This document shows positions 25,624 to 38,745 of a stretch of 64,000 nt of DNA, piece by piece. The position numbers and the translations under genes are program-made. The notes beneath the pieces are model-generated. The model made no database searches. It was given only the letters and a program-made list of their open reading frames with translations, and was not told where the DNA came from. Within the stretch, counting starts at the first letter, position 1. Each line of letters begins with the position of its first letter. Source of the stretch: Epiperipatus broadwayi (Eukaryota > Onychophora > Udeonychophora > Euonychophora > Peripatidae); assembly GCA_028023455.1 (NCBI GenBank), contig JAQFVV010012420.1, forward strand, positions 5,285,770-5,349,769, read 5' to 3'.

Positions 25624-28600
25624 ATGAAAATAAAAATTGCGGCAATCAATGTCAGGGGTTTGAACTCAACCTCAAAAATTAATAAGTTAAAACATTGGAT
25701 CAAGGATATACAACCACACTTGCTTGGTATACTTGAGACAAAAATTTATGCTGGATCACAAACTGACCCAGCCAAACATTTAAATATGGAAGGTTTCTGT
25801 GCATGCTCCAGAGACTCTTCCTCTCCCTCAGCTGGAACTGGACTCATAATTGCTAGAAATTGCCCATTCACAATGTTCAAAATAATTCACATTGACATGA
25901 ACTTATTAATTGCAACCTTCAACCAAAAAAGCATAACAATAAATCTGGTTTTTGTATATATGCCTTTACAGGATAAAAAAATAGATACCATAATTGCAAA
26001 CATTAATTCAAGGTTAGCTACAACTTCAAACCCAACCATCTTAATTGGAGATTTTAATTTAAAATATCAGGAATTTACCCAACGTTGGCTTCACAGAATA
26101 AACATACCACTAATGAGTGGCCAAGGTTTTTTGCCAGATGATGCCATCTCTTTCCACAATAATCGCTTCTCTTCACTTATTGATCTGTGCTTTTATTCTC
26201 CAATGCTTCACCACCTTATTGAAATAAAACTAACTCCCTCAACTTTTTCCGATCACTCAGCTCAAATAGTCACAATTGACTGTGCCCAAATTCAAATATC
26301 ACCCTTTCCACTTACAAGAACAATAAGAGTTTTACTCCCAGAAACAACCCCTGAATTTCTGTTCTCTGAGACCTACATAATGCTAAACAAAATCAAAGAT
26401 ATGACTTTGAACCCGGTCCAGAAATATCTAGCATTTATGGGAATGTTGTCCTTTAACATCAACCATATAACAAAAAAACAACCTCCACCATCAAGACTTT
26501 TGTCTCTGGCAGATCAGTTACACCAGAGAATAATCATGATTAACCCATCACACTGCACCCAGCAGTATATATTCAAGCTTACACATGCATACAATAAAGC
26601 ATGTGAAGAACTCAAAAGCTATCTGAAGATAAAGAAAAGCAAGGTATGCCTAACCAGGCCACACACTTGGACAAGAGATTATATAAGATGGGCACTGGGG
26701 AACCAACCAGATGTAAAAGTGCCAATGGCACTATATACAAATAGTGGAACATATGCAGGACACAATATGATTATGCCAATTTTTGAATATTTTAAAGAGA
26801 AATTACAAGAAAGACAACCATATAAAATACCACATAATCTGTTTGGCCCACCAGAGACAAAAACCCCATTCACAAAAGATCTATTCACAACAAAACTAAA
26901 TACTATTCGAAACGCTTGCCATCCAGGTAGTCCTGGAGTTCCATTGTTTGTATTAAAGCATCTAAGCAAATTCACAACAGAATATTTGTGTCAGTTAGCA
27001 AACCATCTAGCACAACAAATTCAACCCATGGAGGGTGTCTATCCAATAGCCATAGTACCCTATAATAAAAAGAAAGCAATTATTCCACCTATTACAGACC
27101 TCAGACCAATATCTATGGGACCTTTGCCGATCAAAATTATGGAGAAAATTATTAAAGATGAAATTGAACCGTATATAATGCCACTTATCTCCGAAGCACA
27201 ATATGCAAAGAAAAACTCTTCAACAACAGAAGCAGCTTTATTCTTCAAAGCAATTCTAGCAACAGTAAAACAGCGGAAAAAATACGGACCCGTTGTTGTG
27301 CAGCTTGACATAGAAGCTGCATTTGACTCAGTCAATATATACACACTTCTAAAAATGCTAAAAGACACAGAAATTCCTAGAACACATCTATATATAATTG
27401 CTAACCTGCTTCTGAACAGAGAGATCCATATAACTTTAAATGGAAGAAACTCACCATCTTTCACACCCACCAAATCTATATCCCAAGGATCCCCTCTTAG
27501 TTCACTATTGTTTATATTTTACATCAATCCCCTTATTAAAAGCATACAAAATGCATTTACTGGGATCGAGATACCAGACACAACACAGCGCACTACTTGC
27601 ATCGCCTATATGGATGATGTTACCATATTCCTAACATCAAAAAAACAAATACCGCAACTCCAAAAGATATTACAAGAATATTCACAAAAATATGAATTAT
27701 CATTTAATCCAGCAAAAACCACAGCCTGGTCTCTATACACTGGTAAACCCTGTACATCAATTTACAAATCAAAACCAAACTCTTTCCTTGGGTTCCCATT
27801 TCATATGGGAATTACAGGAATGAGATGTCATATCCAAAATAAACTTAAAGAAGAAGCCACAAAAATTATAAACTCCTTGTCCAAGGCATATCTTTCACTA
27901 TATTCCAAAGTACAGTTAATTAACCAGCTTATCACAACCAAAATAACTTACTATGTACCGGTTATTTCATTCTCAAAGGGGTTCATTTCAAAAATTAAAA
28001 CCATATATAATAAACTACTTTGGGCCAGAAAAACAGTAGCAATTTCCACACAAAAACTTAGCCAACCTCTAATAAAAAATGGACTTGGCTTGCACAACAT
28101 CAATGTTTTTCATATACAGAAGTTAAGGAACTCAATAATCACAATACTTGCCAAATACCCCAAAATTAACCACTTGCTAGAAGTTACTCCAACAGATAGA
28201 CCACCTCCAAAAGGTTCCTTTTTCACCAACATTATATACCAATGCAAAACCACAGACAAGATTCCAGAACAGTATTTGCATAAGTATTCATACTGGGATA
28301 TTTATGGTTTAATAAACAGAGAAGCAGATACTAATGTTATACAACCTATGCTAGGAATTAACAACAAGAGACTACTCAAGGAATATAAAAAATGGGCTCT
28401 AGAGCCCAAATACTTTGATTTTATCATGAAAATCAATCTCATTGCCTTGCCAACAACCCACTTTCTTTATCATAAAAGAATGTATATATCTATTGACCCC
28501 TTCTGTGGACTCTGCCATCGAGCAGAAGAGACACTGGACCACTTTATTTATCAATGTGTAGCACTTAACCAAACATGACAGATGATGTGTAACACCTACA

Positions 28601-28857
28601 GAAAACCGGGTACAATCATTAATCACATAATAGCTGCTTTTCAGGGAAGATCAATACCTAGCATTAGGGCAGCCACATTTGTTCTATATGCGTATTGGTG
28701 CACCCGATGTACTTTCTTAATTGGCAATAACACCAGACGACACCCAGCTACATTTAGCAACAAACTGCTACACATTCGAAATAGAGATAAAATAATAACC
28801 AACCCCCACTTATATGCAGCAACATGGTCATTGTTAAAACAACCATCAATGCTGTGA
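25624..28857 (+). CDS. element A ORF2, APE endonuclease/reverse transcriptase (one internal stop)
   Basis: 1,077 codons with one TGA at 28576-28578. The endonuclease (1-220) shows N9, E38 in LETK, GDFN at 142-145 and SDH at 209-211. The pre-RT linker contains RPISMGPLPIKIMEKIIKDE. RT palm: D562 in QLDIEAAFDSV, SQGSPLSSLLF at about 620-630, and AYMDDVTIF with the catalytic pair D664/D665; YMDD is unusual for LINEs, which mostly have FADD. A GLGL motif and a C961-C964-H973-C978 zinc-binding motif lie near the end. No RNase H is recognised. ORF2 follows ORF1 by 28 bases. By family it nicks the target and reverse-transcribes the element RNA (target-primed reverse transcription). Confidence 0.92.
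28576..28578 (+). other. nonsense codon in element A ORF2
   Basis: TGA where element B has CGT (Arg). The frame continues to 28857 with clear homology (NTYRK, CTRCTF, RRHPAT). Consistent with methyl-CpG decay of a CGA codon. Confidence 0.8.
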
Positions 28858-29224
<367 letters not shown>

Positions 29225-29444
29225 GACCGCAGCAAATCTCTGCTGAGGTAAGAAGCAATCCTTAAGTTCTCCGATGTAAGTATTTATTTTTTACTTTTGT
29301 TCCAACTTGTTATTCGCAAAACAAACATAATACAGGAAAAATCGAATTATATAATAGATTAATAGTGTTTTTTGAAAAATATCGGTGTGTTTTAATATCT
29401 TTTTTTTAAAAATAAAAAAATACTGACTTGAGTCAGAATAAATC
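29225..29444 (+). other. element B 5' UTR
   Basis: 220 bases from the end of (TAA)n to the ORF1 ATG. No similarity to the 5' UTR of A is obvious, as is common for LINE promoters that turn over quickly. Confidence 0.7.
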
Positions 29445-31052
29445 ATGGCTACTGCCCAGTCAAGCGTGAGCGAATTAAGCACCAATACGAAATTAACAAC
29501 ATCGTTAGTTTCAACATCGCCTATTTCGTATGCAAAAGTACTTAAAAGTAATAGCAATACTACAGCACCAACTCAAATACCACGCTTCCGTAGAACAAAC
29601 ACAAATGATATAAAAAATCTTGATCTAAACACTCGAGAGGAAAATCAACCCCCAGCCGCAATCTGGACAAAAGAAACGCTTGAAAATGTGACGGACCGTT
29701 TCAGTAATACGGTGCCTCGTACGTTATTTGAAACATTTCGCAGGTTTTTTTCACCAACTTCGTTAGTACTCGCAGTAACCGATAATCAATGCTCATTATA
29801 TCGTTTCCCAAAAGCTTTATTATATGAAGCAATCACGCAAAATGCACTATGGGAAACAATCTCTTGTATCGCCGACCATCCAAATTCTTGATATATAACC
29901 ATTGATTTTTATACTCAGCAGCAAAAAGAACGTTTTCAATCCACTATTTTAGCACTTGATAATTACACCCTCGTAATTATAGATGAAAACCGGAAAAATA
30001 TAATTACTGGAGTGCTTAAAAATACTTATCTTAAATACAACGTACAAGATTTTCAAAAAATGATAAACCCGTTTGGAAAAGTAATTGCCCTACAGCCTAT
30101 ATATTTAAAAGACACACCTATACCGATATGTAGTAATCGTTTTGAATTTAAAATAAAACTACATAAAAATGTAGACGCCTCAACGATTCCAACACAGATT
30201 ACAGATCAAGAAGCGACACTCTCTCTTCACATAAGAGGTCTAAAGCCACTTTGTTTTGGCTGTGGACAGAGAGGACACCTAGCAACTCAGTGCGATAACA
30301 CAAAAAGCAATCACTGTGAACAAACTAAAATCCTCTCCCCAGAACAACCCAGTGATGAAAATAAAATTTATAATAACACTACATCCATTGGCAACCCAAT
30401 AATAGAAACCGGAAAAAAACAGGTTCAAACACCCACAAACAAAAATAATAATGGATCAGAATTGCCTATCCCAAAGACCAACCAAAAAAATAATAACACA
30501 AAAACTAACACAGAAATCCAAGATTCAAACGAAAATAATTCTCAAGAAACCACAACACAAAATACAGCAATTACATCACAGGATCAGCATCTCAATAAAA
30601 CAAAATGTGTACCAAGTAAAAATCAACAAACAGAAAGTAAACACACACAGTTATATAATGAAAATATAAATCCAGATAATATAAAGATACCAATAATAAA
30701 AAAAACTACAATTATAAACAAAACTGCATCAAACATAATGGATGCAATAGAAGCCCCTCTTCCACCTATTCAAGAGAATACACCAGAGGGAAAAAGAAAG
30801 CCAGGTCGACCACCAAAAAACCATGAATCCAAAAAGGCAAAAAAAACAGACCAAAAGCACAACTCATCAGACATATACAATTTAGAAAATGATGAAATAG
30901 AAATGGATGTAAGCCAACAACAAATGGACACCTGTTCGGTTTCATCACAAATTGCCTGTATAGAGTCTGAAGCAATATTAAATGAAAGAAAAACTGATAA
31001 TAAACCCAACAATGTCTTAAATATGTATCAGCATCCATCTACTGCAATATAA
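29445..31052 (+). pseudogene. element B ORF1, gag-like with CCHC and AT-hook (one stop)
   Basis: 536 codons including the terminal stop, with a single internal TGA at 29889-29891. In element A the aligned codon is CGA in NSRY, so this is a direct CGA-to-TGA change. Otherwise the layout repeats A: LYRFPKALLYEAITQNALWE, the QDFQKMINPFGKVIAL block, the IPTQITDQEATLSLHIRGL block, knuckle CFGCGQRGHLATQC (about 30246-30290), a long N/T/Q/K-rich region, then RKPGRPPK at 30795-30818 with a following basic stretch (SKKAKK) and an acidic tail. The tail length and motif order agree with A, so the protein family is secure. Confidence 0.9.
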
Positions 31053-31114
31053 ACAAACATTTAGTATTAAAAATAAAATAAAAATCAATACCCTGTTAAA
31101 AAATTATTTAAAAC

Positions 31115-34100
31115 ATGAAGATAAAAATTGGATCTCTCAACATTAGAGGCTTAAATGCCACCAAAAAACTTTTTGATCTCAAAAAATGGTTACATACAAC
31201 ACAACCACACATACTGGGGCTTTTGGAAACAAAAATATACAGCAGCTCTCAAATTGATCCATCAAAATATTTAGTCAGCCAAGGTTTTTGTGCCTGCTCA
31301 AGGCAATCATCATCACCATCAGGTGGCACAGGCATAATTATTTCCCACAACTGCCCTTTCGATTCTTTTAAAATTATATATATTGACTCTAATCTTATCA
31401 TATTAACACTCCATCATAAAAATATCACACTTAACCTAGTATTTGTATATATACCACCAGGCCCTGTCATCATCTCCAGAATAATAGCAACAATAAATTC
31501 AATGCTTACAGCAACACCAAATCCCATAATACTCCTGGGAGATTTCAACATGACCTACCAAACTTTTGTCACCAAATGGATCCATCAAATAACAATCCCA
31601 CTTATGAGTGCTGAGGGTTTTCTCCCATCAAACTCAATATCTTTTAATAACAATAGATATAAGTCACTTATTGATTTGTGTTTCTACTCACCAATGTTAC
31701 ATCATTATTTTAATCTTGAACTCTGTCCATCTATAATCTCAGATCATGCTGCTCAGTTCATCACCCTCGACCTAACAAAAATACAAAATACAACAATAGC
31801 CCTCCAAAAGACTATGCGAATACTTCTTCCAGCACAAACAACTGAATTCTTATATTCAGAAACATATATAATGCTCCAAAAACTTCAAAACATGTCACTC
31901 GATCCAGTACAAAAGTATATAGCATTCACCAATATACTTTCTTTCAACATCAATCATATTACCTGCAACTCAACACCCCCCACCAGATTATTAGCATTGG
32001 CAGATGAACTACATAAAAGAATAACCATTTCCAGACCAACTACAGATAATCAAACACAAATTAAAAAACTTACAGAAATGTACAACAATACATGCAATAC
32101 ACTAAAGCAATATGTAGCAATAAAAAAGAAAAAAATATGCCTTACACAACAACATACTTGGACCAGAGCATACATACAGTGGGCATTGGGATACCCATCT
32201 ACAGTCAGAGTGCCTATGGCACTTGAAATAGATGGCTCTATAACAGCTGGACATAACATGATAAACCCAATATATCAACACTTTAAAAAAAAACTGCAAA
32301 AACAGAGAGTGTACATACCAAATGAAGACATATTTGGAGACCCTGAAACAGATACACCAATAACAACAACTGACATTGTATTTCAACTTGCAACAATAAC
32401 AAACACATGTCACCCAGGACCACAAGGAATTCCCAAATTTGTGTTCAAACATTTTAGTCACTTCACACCAAAATACCTGTGCGATATAGCCAATTACATA
32501 TCCCAAAAAATTTACAACATACAAAGTCTATACCCAATTGCAATGGTTCCATTTAACAAAAAACCAACAGCAATATCATCTTTATCTAATCTATGACCAA
32601 TTTCAATGGGACCTTTAGGAATAAAAATTCTTGAAAGAGTGATAAAGGAAAAAATAGAACACTCCCTGTGTTATCATCAGCACAATATGCCAAAAAAGGA
32701 TCATCCCTTGGCCAGGGTGCCTTAATGTACAAAACAATTATTGAAATAGTAAAAAAAAGAAAGAAATATGCACCAATTATAGTTCAACTAGACATTGAGG
32801 CAGCTTTTGACTCAGTGCCTATAGCCAAATTATTAGATGTGCTGAAAAAAACAACAACACCTCCATCCCTACTATATATAATAGCCAATCTGCTACTCAG
32901 CCGTGAAATTCACATCACATTGAATGGAAAAAAATCACCAGCCTTCAGACTGAGTCAATCCAGCTCACAAGGATCCCCCCTAAGTGCCTTGCTCTTTACA
33001 ATATATATAAATCCTCTATTAATAGAGATACAGAAAAAAATAAAAGGCATTCAAATTCCAAACACTGCTTTAAATATATCATGCATAGCCTATATGGACG
33101 ATGTAACCGTGTTCCTCCCCTCTAAAAAGAACCTCCCCATATTACAAGAGATAATCAAGAATTATACCTCAAATTTTAATTTAAAAATTAACACAAATAA
33201 AACTGCAGCATGGTCAATATACACAGGCAAGCACTGTACAGAGATGTTTAATGGTAAACCATCTGCTTTCCTTGGTTTCCCATTCTACCTTGGAACCAAT
33301 GGAATGAGGCAAAAAATTCAAAATAAATTAAAAATAGATGCTGAAAAAATCACAGCCTCACTTGAAAAGTCATACCTGCAAAGGTAGCACTATTTAATCA
33401 ACTTATAACTACAAAAATTACATACTATACACCTATAATCAAATTTGCAAAAACATTCATATCTAAAATCTCGTCAATCTGTAACAAACTAATATGGAAG
33501 AGAAAGACAGTGGCAATCTCTTTAAAAAATCTGAGCAGACCACCACATAGCAATGGACTTGGACTCCATACAATCAATGTTTTTACACACAGAAATCAGT
33601 AAATCTAATAACAGCAACCATAAAAAGATTTCCAGACCTGGAGTGTGTAATCAGTATAATACCCACAGACAGACCACCCCCTTCATATGGATATCTATCC
33701 ACACTGATTGAAGAACTCAAGCCAATATACAACAAAATATCACTCAATAATGACAACAAGTATACATACTGGGACATTTACAATATACTACATCCAAACC
33801 AGACACCCAATCTACATCCATCAGTTCTTGGAATAGACAACAGGCAACTACTACTTAAGCTTAATCTCAATGCTCTACCCACAACCCATTTCCTTAGATT
33901 TCGTAGATTCTATACCAATATAGACCCCATGTGCGGGCTATGTCATAGAGAAGAAGAGACACAAGATCATTTTCTTCATTCCTGCAGTGCCCTAGAAACA
34001 ATACGTCGCACAATGTTTACCACATACAGAAAGGCTATCATTTCAATTGATGAAATAATAAATACATTTAAAAAAGGCAACAACCCTTCTATTCGTGCAG

Positions 34101-34285
34101 CAACATACAGCCTTTATGCCTACTGGTGCACCAGATGCACTTTTGCACTTGCCAATAACCCTCGACGCCACCCAGCAACATATTCAATAAAACTAGAACT
34201 GTTAAGAAAAAGAGACATCATCCTAGCTCAACCAGATATATTTGCAGCCACATGGTCACACTTGAAACAGAGATCCAGTCTATGA
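31115..34285 (+). pseudogene. element B ORF2, endonuclease/RT (disrupted)
   Basis: The endonuclease is intact in sequence (LNIRGLNAT, LLETKIYSSSQIDP, LLGDFNMTYQTF, SLIDLCFYSP, ISDHAAQF). TGA at 32594-32596 falls immediately before PISMG; elements A and C have Arg there (CGA in C). A small deletion near 32660 shifts frame. The RT palm follows in 32668-33387 (VQLDIEAAFDSV, SSQGSPLSALLF, AYMDDVTVF). A further deletion near 33385 shifts frame again, and about 60 bases before 33858 are missing relative to A. The C-terminal zinc motif CGLCHREEETQDHFLHSC is intact and the last block runs to the stop at 34283-34285. Confidence 0.88.
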
Positions 34286-34527
34286 AATATAAAGACCAAT
34301 AAGATAGATGATGACATTTTCAACATCAGCATTTTTTCCAACTTTAAAAAAAAAATGCAAGCATAAACTGAACTAAATAGAAGACCAAATTTAAAAACAA
34401 GAAGAAAAAAAAGTATGCAGAAAAGATAAAGACTTATATACTGAAAGTTGTAATTTGTTTTTCATTTGTAAAAAATCAATATATGACTCTGTAACTTTTT
34501 AGACTCAATAAAGTTTTGCTTTGAAAC

Positions 34528-34528
<1 letters not shown>
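34286..34528 (+). other. element B 3' UTR
   Basis: Ends with AATAAA (34507-34512) and TTGCTTTGAAACA, matching the family 3' terminus. Confidence 0.75.

Positions 34529-34617
<89 letters not shown>
34529..34617. repeat. (TAA)n followed by (TAG)n, tail of element B
   Basis: About 16 TAA units switch abruptly to about 13 TAG units. Confidence 0.95.
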
Positions 34618-35195
34618 AAGGAATTGTGTATGTTGGTAGGGGAAAGAGTAGGCAAATAGATGGAAAATAAAGTAGCTTGAAGGAAAAGTGGCATCAGGGG
34701 GAAGGAATAGTAGCAAATGATAAACTGGACTGACATAAAATACTAAAGACCATGGACATGAATTTATACAAATGAGATTGGATTATAGAAAGGTAAGTTT
34801 CATTGATTTGGGGAAGAGGCAGCTGATAGTAAGCTGAGTATTAGTGATGATTGGGAAGGTGTGTGCAAAAATGGGGGGAAATCATAGCCTGGAACTTCAT
34901 ACATCACATTAAATATGACAGGACTATCCTTAAATTCCTAACAGTCTCGTAGTAGCAGGGTCCCAAGAAAAGAGGGTGGGCCAAGTCATTGTGAGCATAT
35001 AAATCTCCAAATAGATGGCCCAATGCTCCAAATTTAGTCAGACTTGGACTCCTTACCATTACACTTATATGGATAATGTAAACCTACAATGAACATGGAA
35101 ATATTCCTTGGTTAATGCACCATATTAAAGTCTAAAATATGAGCTTCATGGCCACACACCTCATGGAACATTCAGTAGATAGATAGATCTGTAAA
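34618..35195. other. non-coding DNA between elements B and C
   Basis: GC-richer than most of the window (for example GGGTCCCAAGAAAAGAGGGT near 34960), but no ORF, TIR or known motif recognised. Possibly an older repeat. Confidence 0.4.
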
Positions 35196-35212
35196 AAAAC
35201 AGTTTGTAAGTT

Positions 35213-35510
35213 CATTTCAACAAAAAAATTTTATTAGTAATAAATAGTGATTACATTTTGATAATGGATAAGTTAATGAATAAATTGTACAATAATATTA
35301 TAAAAAGTTCTGATTAACATATGGCTAGAATATGTTAGTTAGTAGTTGTTATACACTTATGTGGTTAGGTATAATGAAGGGTTTGTGTAGAATATGAGAA
35401 ACTGAGAACTTGATGAATGTTATTAGCTTTTTTTTTTTTTTTTTAATAACACGACTATTTTCTTTTTAATATTGTCTATTCTAGAATTCTGGGTAGGTGG
35501 GAGTTGACAA
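35213..35510 (-). other. element C 3' UTR
   Basis: 298 bases, with an internal A17 run (T17 on the plus strand, 35428-35444) and an AATAAA (35230-35235, minus strand) close to the 3' end. Confidence 0.75.
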
Positions 35511-38500
35511 TCAGGAAAAGGATAGAGCGGTTAGAGACCAGGTGTCGTCAAAGACTTTACTGGAGGCAAGGAGCTGATCACGTTTCTTGATTTTTTTGAG
35601 AGTCTGGTAAAACAATGGTATGATTTGTGGCGGGGGTAATTCCATGAGAGTTTTGCATCTCACTATCCATATGGAATAAAGGACAAAGATAGAGAGCCTT
35701 ATTATTGAAAAAGTTCCACTATTAATGGCATTTTCAAGTGAGAAAATCATTTCAGATCTTATGTAAGAATTGATTATGATTATATCTTTCAGTATTTTAA
35801 GTCTTGGACAGCGGTGTATAATATGGTCTGTGGTTTCATCTTCACGAGCACATAAACCACATATAGGGTCAATGCTAGTAAAACCTCTTCGGTGATAAAG
35901 AAACCAATTTGTGGGAAGCGCATCAAGATTAATTTTAATGATGAAGTCCAGGAATTTGGGTTCAAGGCTCCATCTTTTGAAGTGTGTAATGAGTCTTTGG
36001 TTGGTTATTTTTAGGCTGGTTTTAATGGGTTGTTGATTATAGTTGATTAGATTGTATGCTTCCCACAAAGTGATTTTTTGGTTAAGGTTAGAGGACATCG
36101 TCGGGTTATAAAGTTGTAGATGATCTATTAGCAATGATATCCATGAACTGGAAAAGGGCGGGGGACGATCAGTTGGTGTAATTTTTTTCATAATGTTGGA
36201 GTATCCATAGGAGAGGATCAGATTATGTAGAATATTGTGAGTTTTTTGTAAAATGATTGCCTGTATTGAGTGGAATGACAGTCCATTGAACCTGCGTGGT
36301 CGTTGGATACCTCGCAAGCTAATGGCAACAGTCCTTCCTTTCCAGAGAAGTTTGGTGCATAATCGGTTAATTTTATTTTGAAACTGTTTAGTGATTTTAA
36401 TGAATGGAAGATAATATGAGATTTTTGGCATTATGATCATGTTGAGGAGGCTAACCTTTCCATATAATGAAAGGTATACTCTAGAGAGTGAAGTGGTGAT
36501 GGCTTCAGTTGATTGGAGGATTGCATCTTGAATCATTCTTGCCATTGCAGTTGGAGGTTTGAAGATTGGGAAGCCAAGGTATCTTTGTGGTTTAGCAGAA
36601 AAGGAAGAGTTGATTTGTTTACCAGACATTATCTTCCAGATGGAAGATTTGTTAAAATTTATTTGTAGGCCAAGTTTCACTGTATTTCTGTTTAAGATGT
36701 TCATGAGATGGGGAAGGTATTTAATGGTGGGAAGCACAACCATGATGTCATCTATGTATGCGAATACATTGAAATCTTTATTGAGAGAAGGAAGGAATAT
36801 TCCAGGGAGGTTTTTTTCTATATCCACCAGAAGAGGGTTGATGTATGCTGTGAAGAAAAGGGCACTGAGCGGAGATCCTTGAGGGATCGACTTGTATGGC
36901 TTGAAACCTGGAGTGATCTTGCCATCAAGAGAGAGAAAAATCTCTCTGTTGTTGAGCAGATTGCTGATAATCTGAACAATTGCAGCTGGAATGTCGTATT
37001 CCATCAGAATATCCAGAAGGGTGTTGATCTGTACTGAATCGAATGCTGCTGCAACATCCAGTTGGACGGCAATAGGTTTGGATTTACGATGTACTCTGAT
37101 ATGATTGAACAGTGCAGTTATATTGGATCATAGCATGCGAGGTTGATGATCTCTTTTTTCCGTATTGGTTTGGCGAGATATTGCTAAGAATTTGAGGTTG
37201 GATTTGGTCCTTAATGACTGACTCTATAATCTTGATAAGCAGTGGGGTCATGGATATTGGTCGGATACTGTTAATGTCGTTTAGTGGTTTTGCTTTTTTA
37301 ATAAAAGGCACAAGTGCCACAGGGTAAAGATCTGCTATGTTTCTGTAGCCGGAAGCTAGGTGATCTATCATTTTTTTAATAATTGGAACAGTGAATTGAC
37401 TGAGGTGTTTGAGAAGGAAATTTGGGATGCCGTGAAGGCCAGGATGAATGCTGTCAGGGAGTGATGATATCTTCTTTTTAATTTGGATTTCTGTGATGCC
37501 ATGTTCGCTGGGGTCTCCAGCATCCAACCAGCTGTTTACTGGAGGGGCTCCATCTTTTTGCATTAATTGGCAGAATTGTTTGCTGATGTGCTGCATCATT
37601 GGATAGCCAATGAGATTGGTACCATTAGTATAAATGGATGTGGGAGTGATTTGTTTTTTATTGTAACCCAGTGCCCATCTGAGGTAGTCTCTCGTCCAGC
37701 AGTGTTGTTGTGCTAAGAAGCATTTGGCTCTTCTGATGGAAATATATTCTGCAAGGGATTTTTGCTTGATTTTGTAGAGGTTTTTAAGGAAGATAATTTT
37801 TTCTGTATTTGTGAAATTTTGCTGTGATGCTTGAAGTTGTATATTAATGTCTGTTAGGTCATTTAGAAGACCATTTGGTCCTTTGATTTTCCTGGTGTGG
37901 TGATTTAATATGGACTGAAGAATTCCGATGAAGGAAAACCAGCCCTCCTCAGCAGGGAGGGAAAGGATGTTTATTTTCTGGAAATAGATGTATGACTCAG
38001 ACACTATCGCTTCGGTCATGTTTGATTGGGTGATCATGCGCATGGTTTTTCCAGGTCCATCTATAGGTGTAGGGATTGAGATAGGCGTGAGTTGTAAGAT
38101 CAGAGCCATATGATCGGAGAAAGCAACAGGGGTTAAGGCTGCATCAAGGTTGAAATGGAGGTCTGGGGTGTAGTAAACCAGATCAATTAGGGACTTTTTA
38201 GTTTTAGTATAGAAAGAGTAGGCTTCGGGTGGGAAGAAGCCCTCTCCACACATTAATCTGCGATTTATTAGATGCAAAAATCTCTTGTTGAAGTCATTGT
38301 AGGTGGTGTTAAAGTCTCCGAGAAGAATGGTAGGGGAGGCTCTGCTAGCGTTGATGGCATTTAGGATATGAACTATTTTTAGATATTGAGAGGTGTCTTT
38401 GGCTGTATAAATATAAGCTATGATGATCGGATAACCCCAATAATCTATTTCTATAATAATAATATTGGCATCTAGGAATAGAATGTTGAAACTTTTTGGT

Positions 38501-38739
38501 GGTGCTGATTTGCTAAGAAGAATACCGACTCCACCTGAAGCTGAATGGCCGATGGAAAATCTAGTAAATCCGAGAGAGGAGAGAAGAGATATTATTTTAT
38601 GGTCAGTCTTATAGTGATGTTTGGTTTCGCCCATAAGAAGTATATGTGGGGAGCAGAGTGAGAGCCAGTTTTTAATAGCAAGAACTCTATCGATTGAGTT
38701 GATGCCGCGAATGTTTATGCCAGCTATTTTGCAGAACAT
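35511..38739 (-). pseudogene. element C ORF2, APE endonuclease/RT (single frameshift)
   Basis: The start ATG (38739) lies 6 bases after the stop of the preceding ORF. The endonuclease has INIRGIN, LMGETKHH, LLGDFNTTYNDF, SLIDLVYYTP and FSDHMAL. The RT entry RPISMTPLLIKIIESVIKDQ is intact. A frameshift near 37110-37130 separates the two parts; after it the frame gives PIAVQLDVAAAFDSV, then IPQGSPLSALFF and AYIDDIMVV (catalytic YIDD). The C-terminal part has GLSFHSI and a zinc motif CGLCAREDETTDHIIHRC, ending at 35511. No other stop is seen over more than 1,050 codons, so this copy is fairly young. It differs from A and B at most positions but shares the whole domain order. Confidence 0.9.
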
Positions 38740-38745
38740 GATAGA

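Larger units (their letters stand above)
29225..34577 (+). mobile_element. LINE element B (full-length layout, (TAA)n tail, inactive)
   Basis: Same family and orientation as A. It begins directly at the last base of A's (TAA)n with GACCGCAGCAAATCTCTGCT (a small hairpin) and has ORF1, ORF2, an AATAAA at 34507-34512, the terminal motif TTTGAAACA and (TAA)n at 34529-34577. ORF1 has one stop; ORF2 has a stop, at least two frameshifts and a roughly 60-base deletion. Older than A. Confidence 0.9.

Noticed and set aside
25624-28857. RNase H domain in element A ORF2 (as in the I clade)
   Set aside because: No spaced acidic motif was recognisable between the RT and the terminal zinc motif; a profile search would settle it.
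35428-35444. Poly(A) run taken as the 3' tail of element C
   Set aside because: The 17-bp TSD and the family 3' signature lie further out at 35196-35235, so this run is internal.
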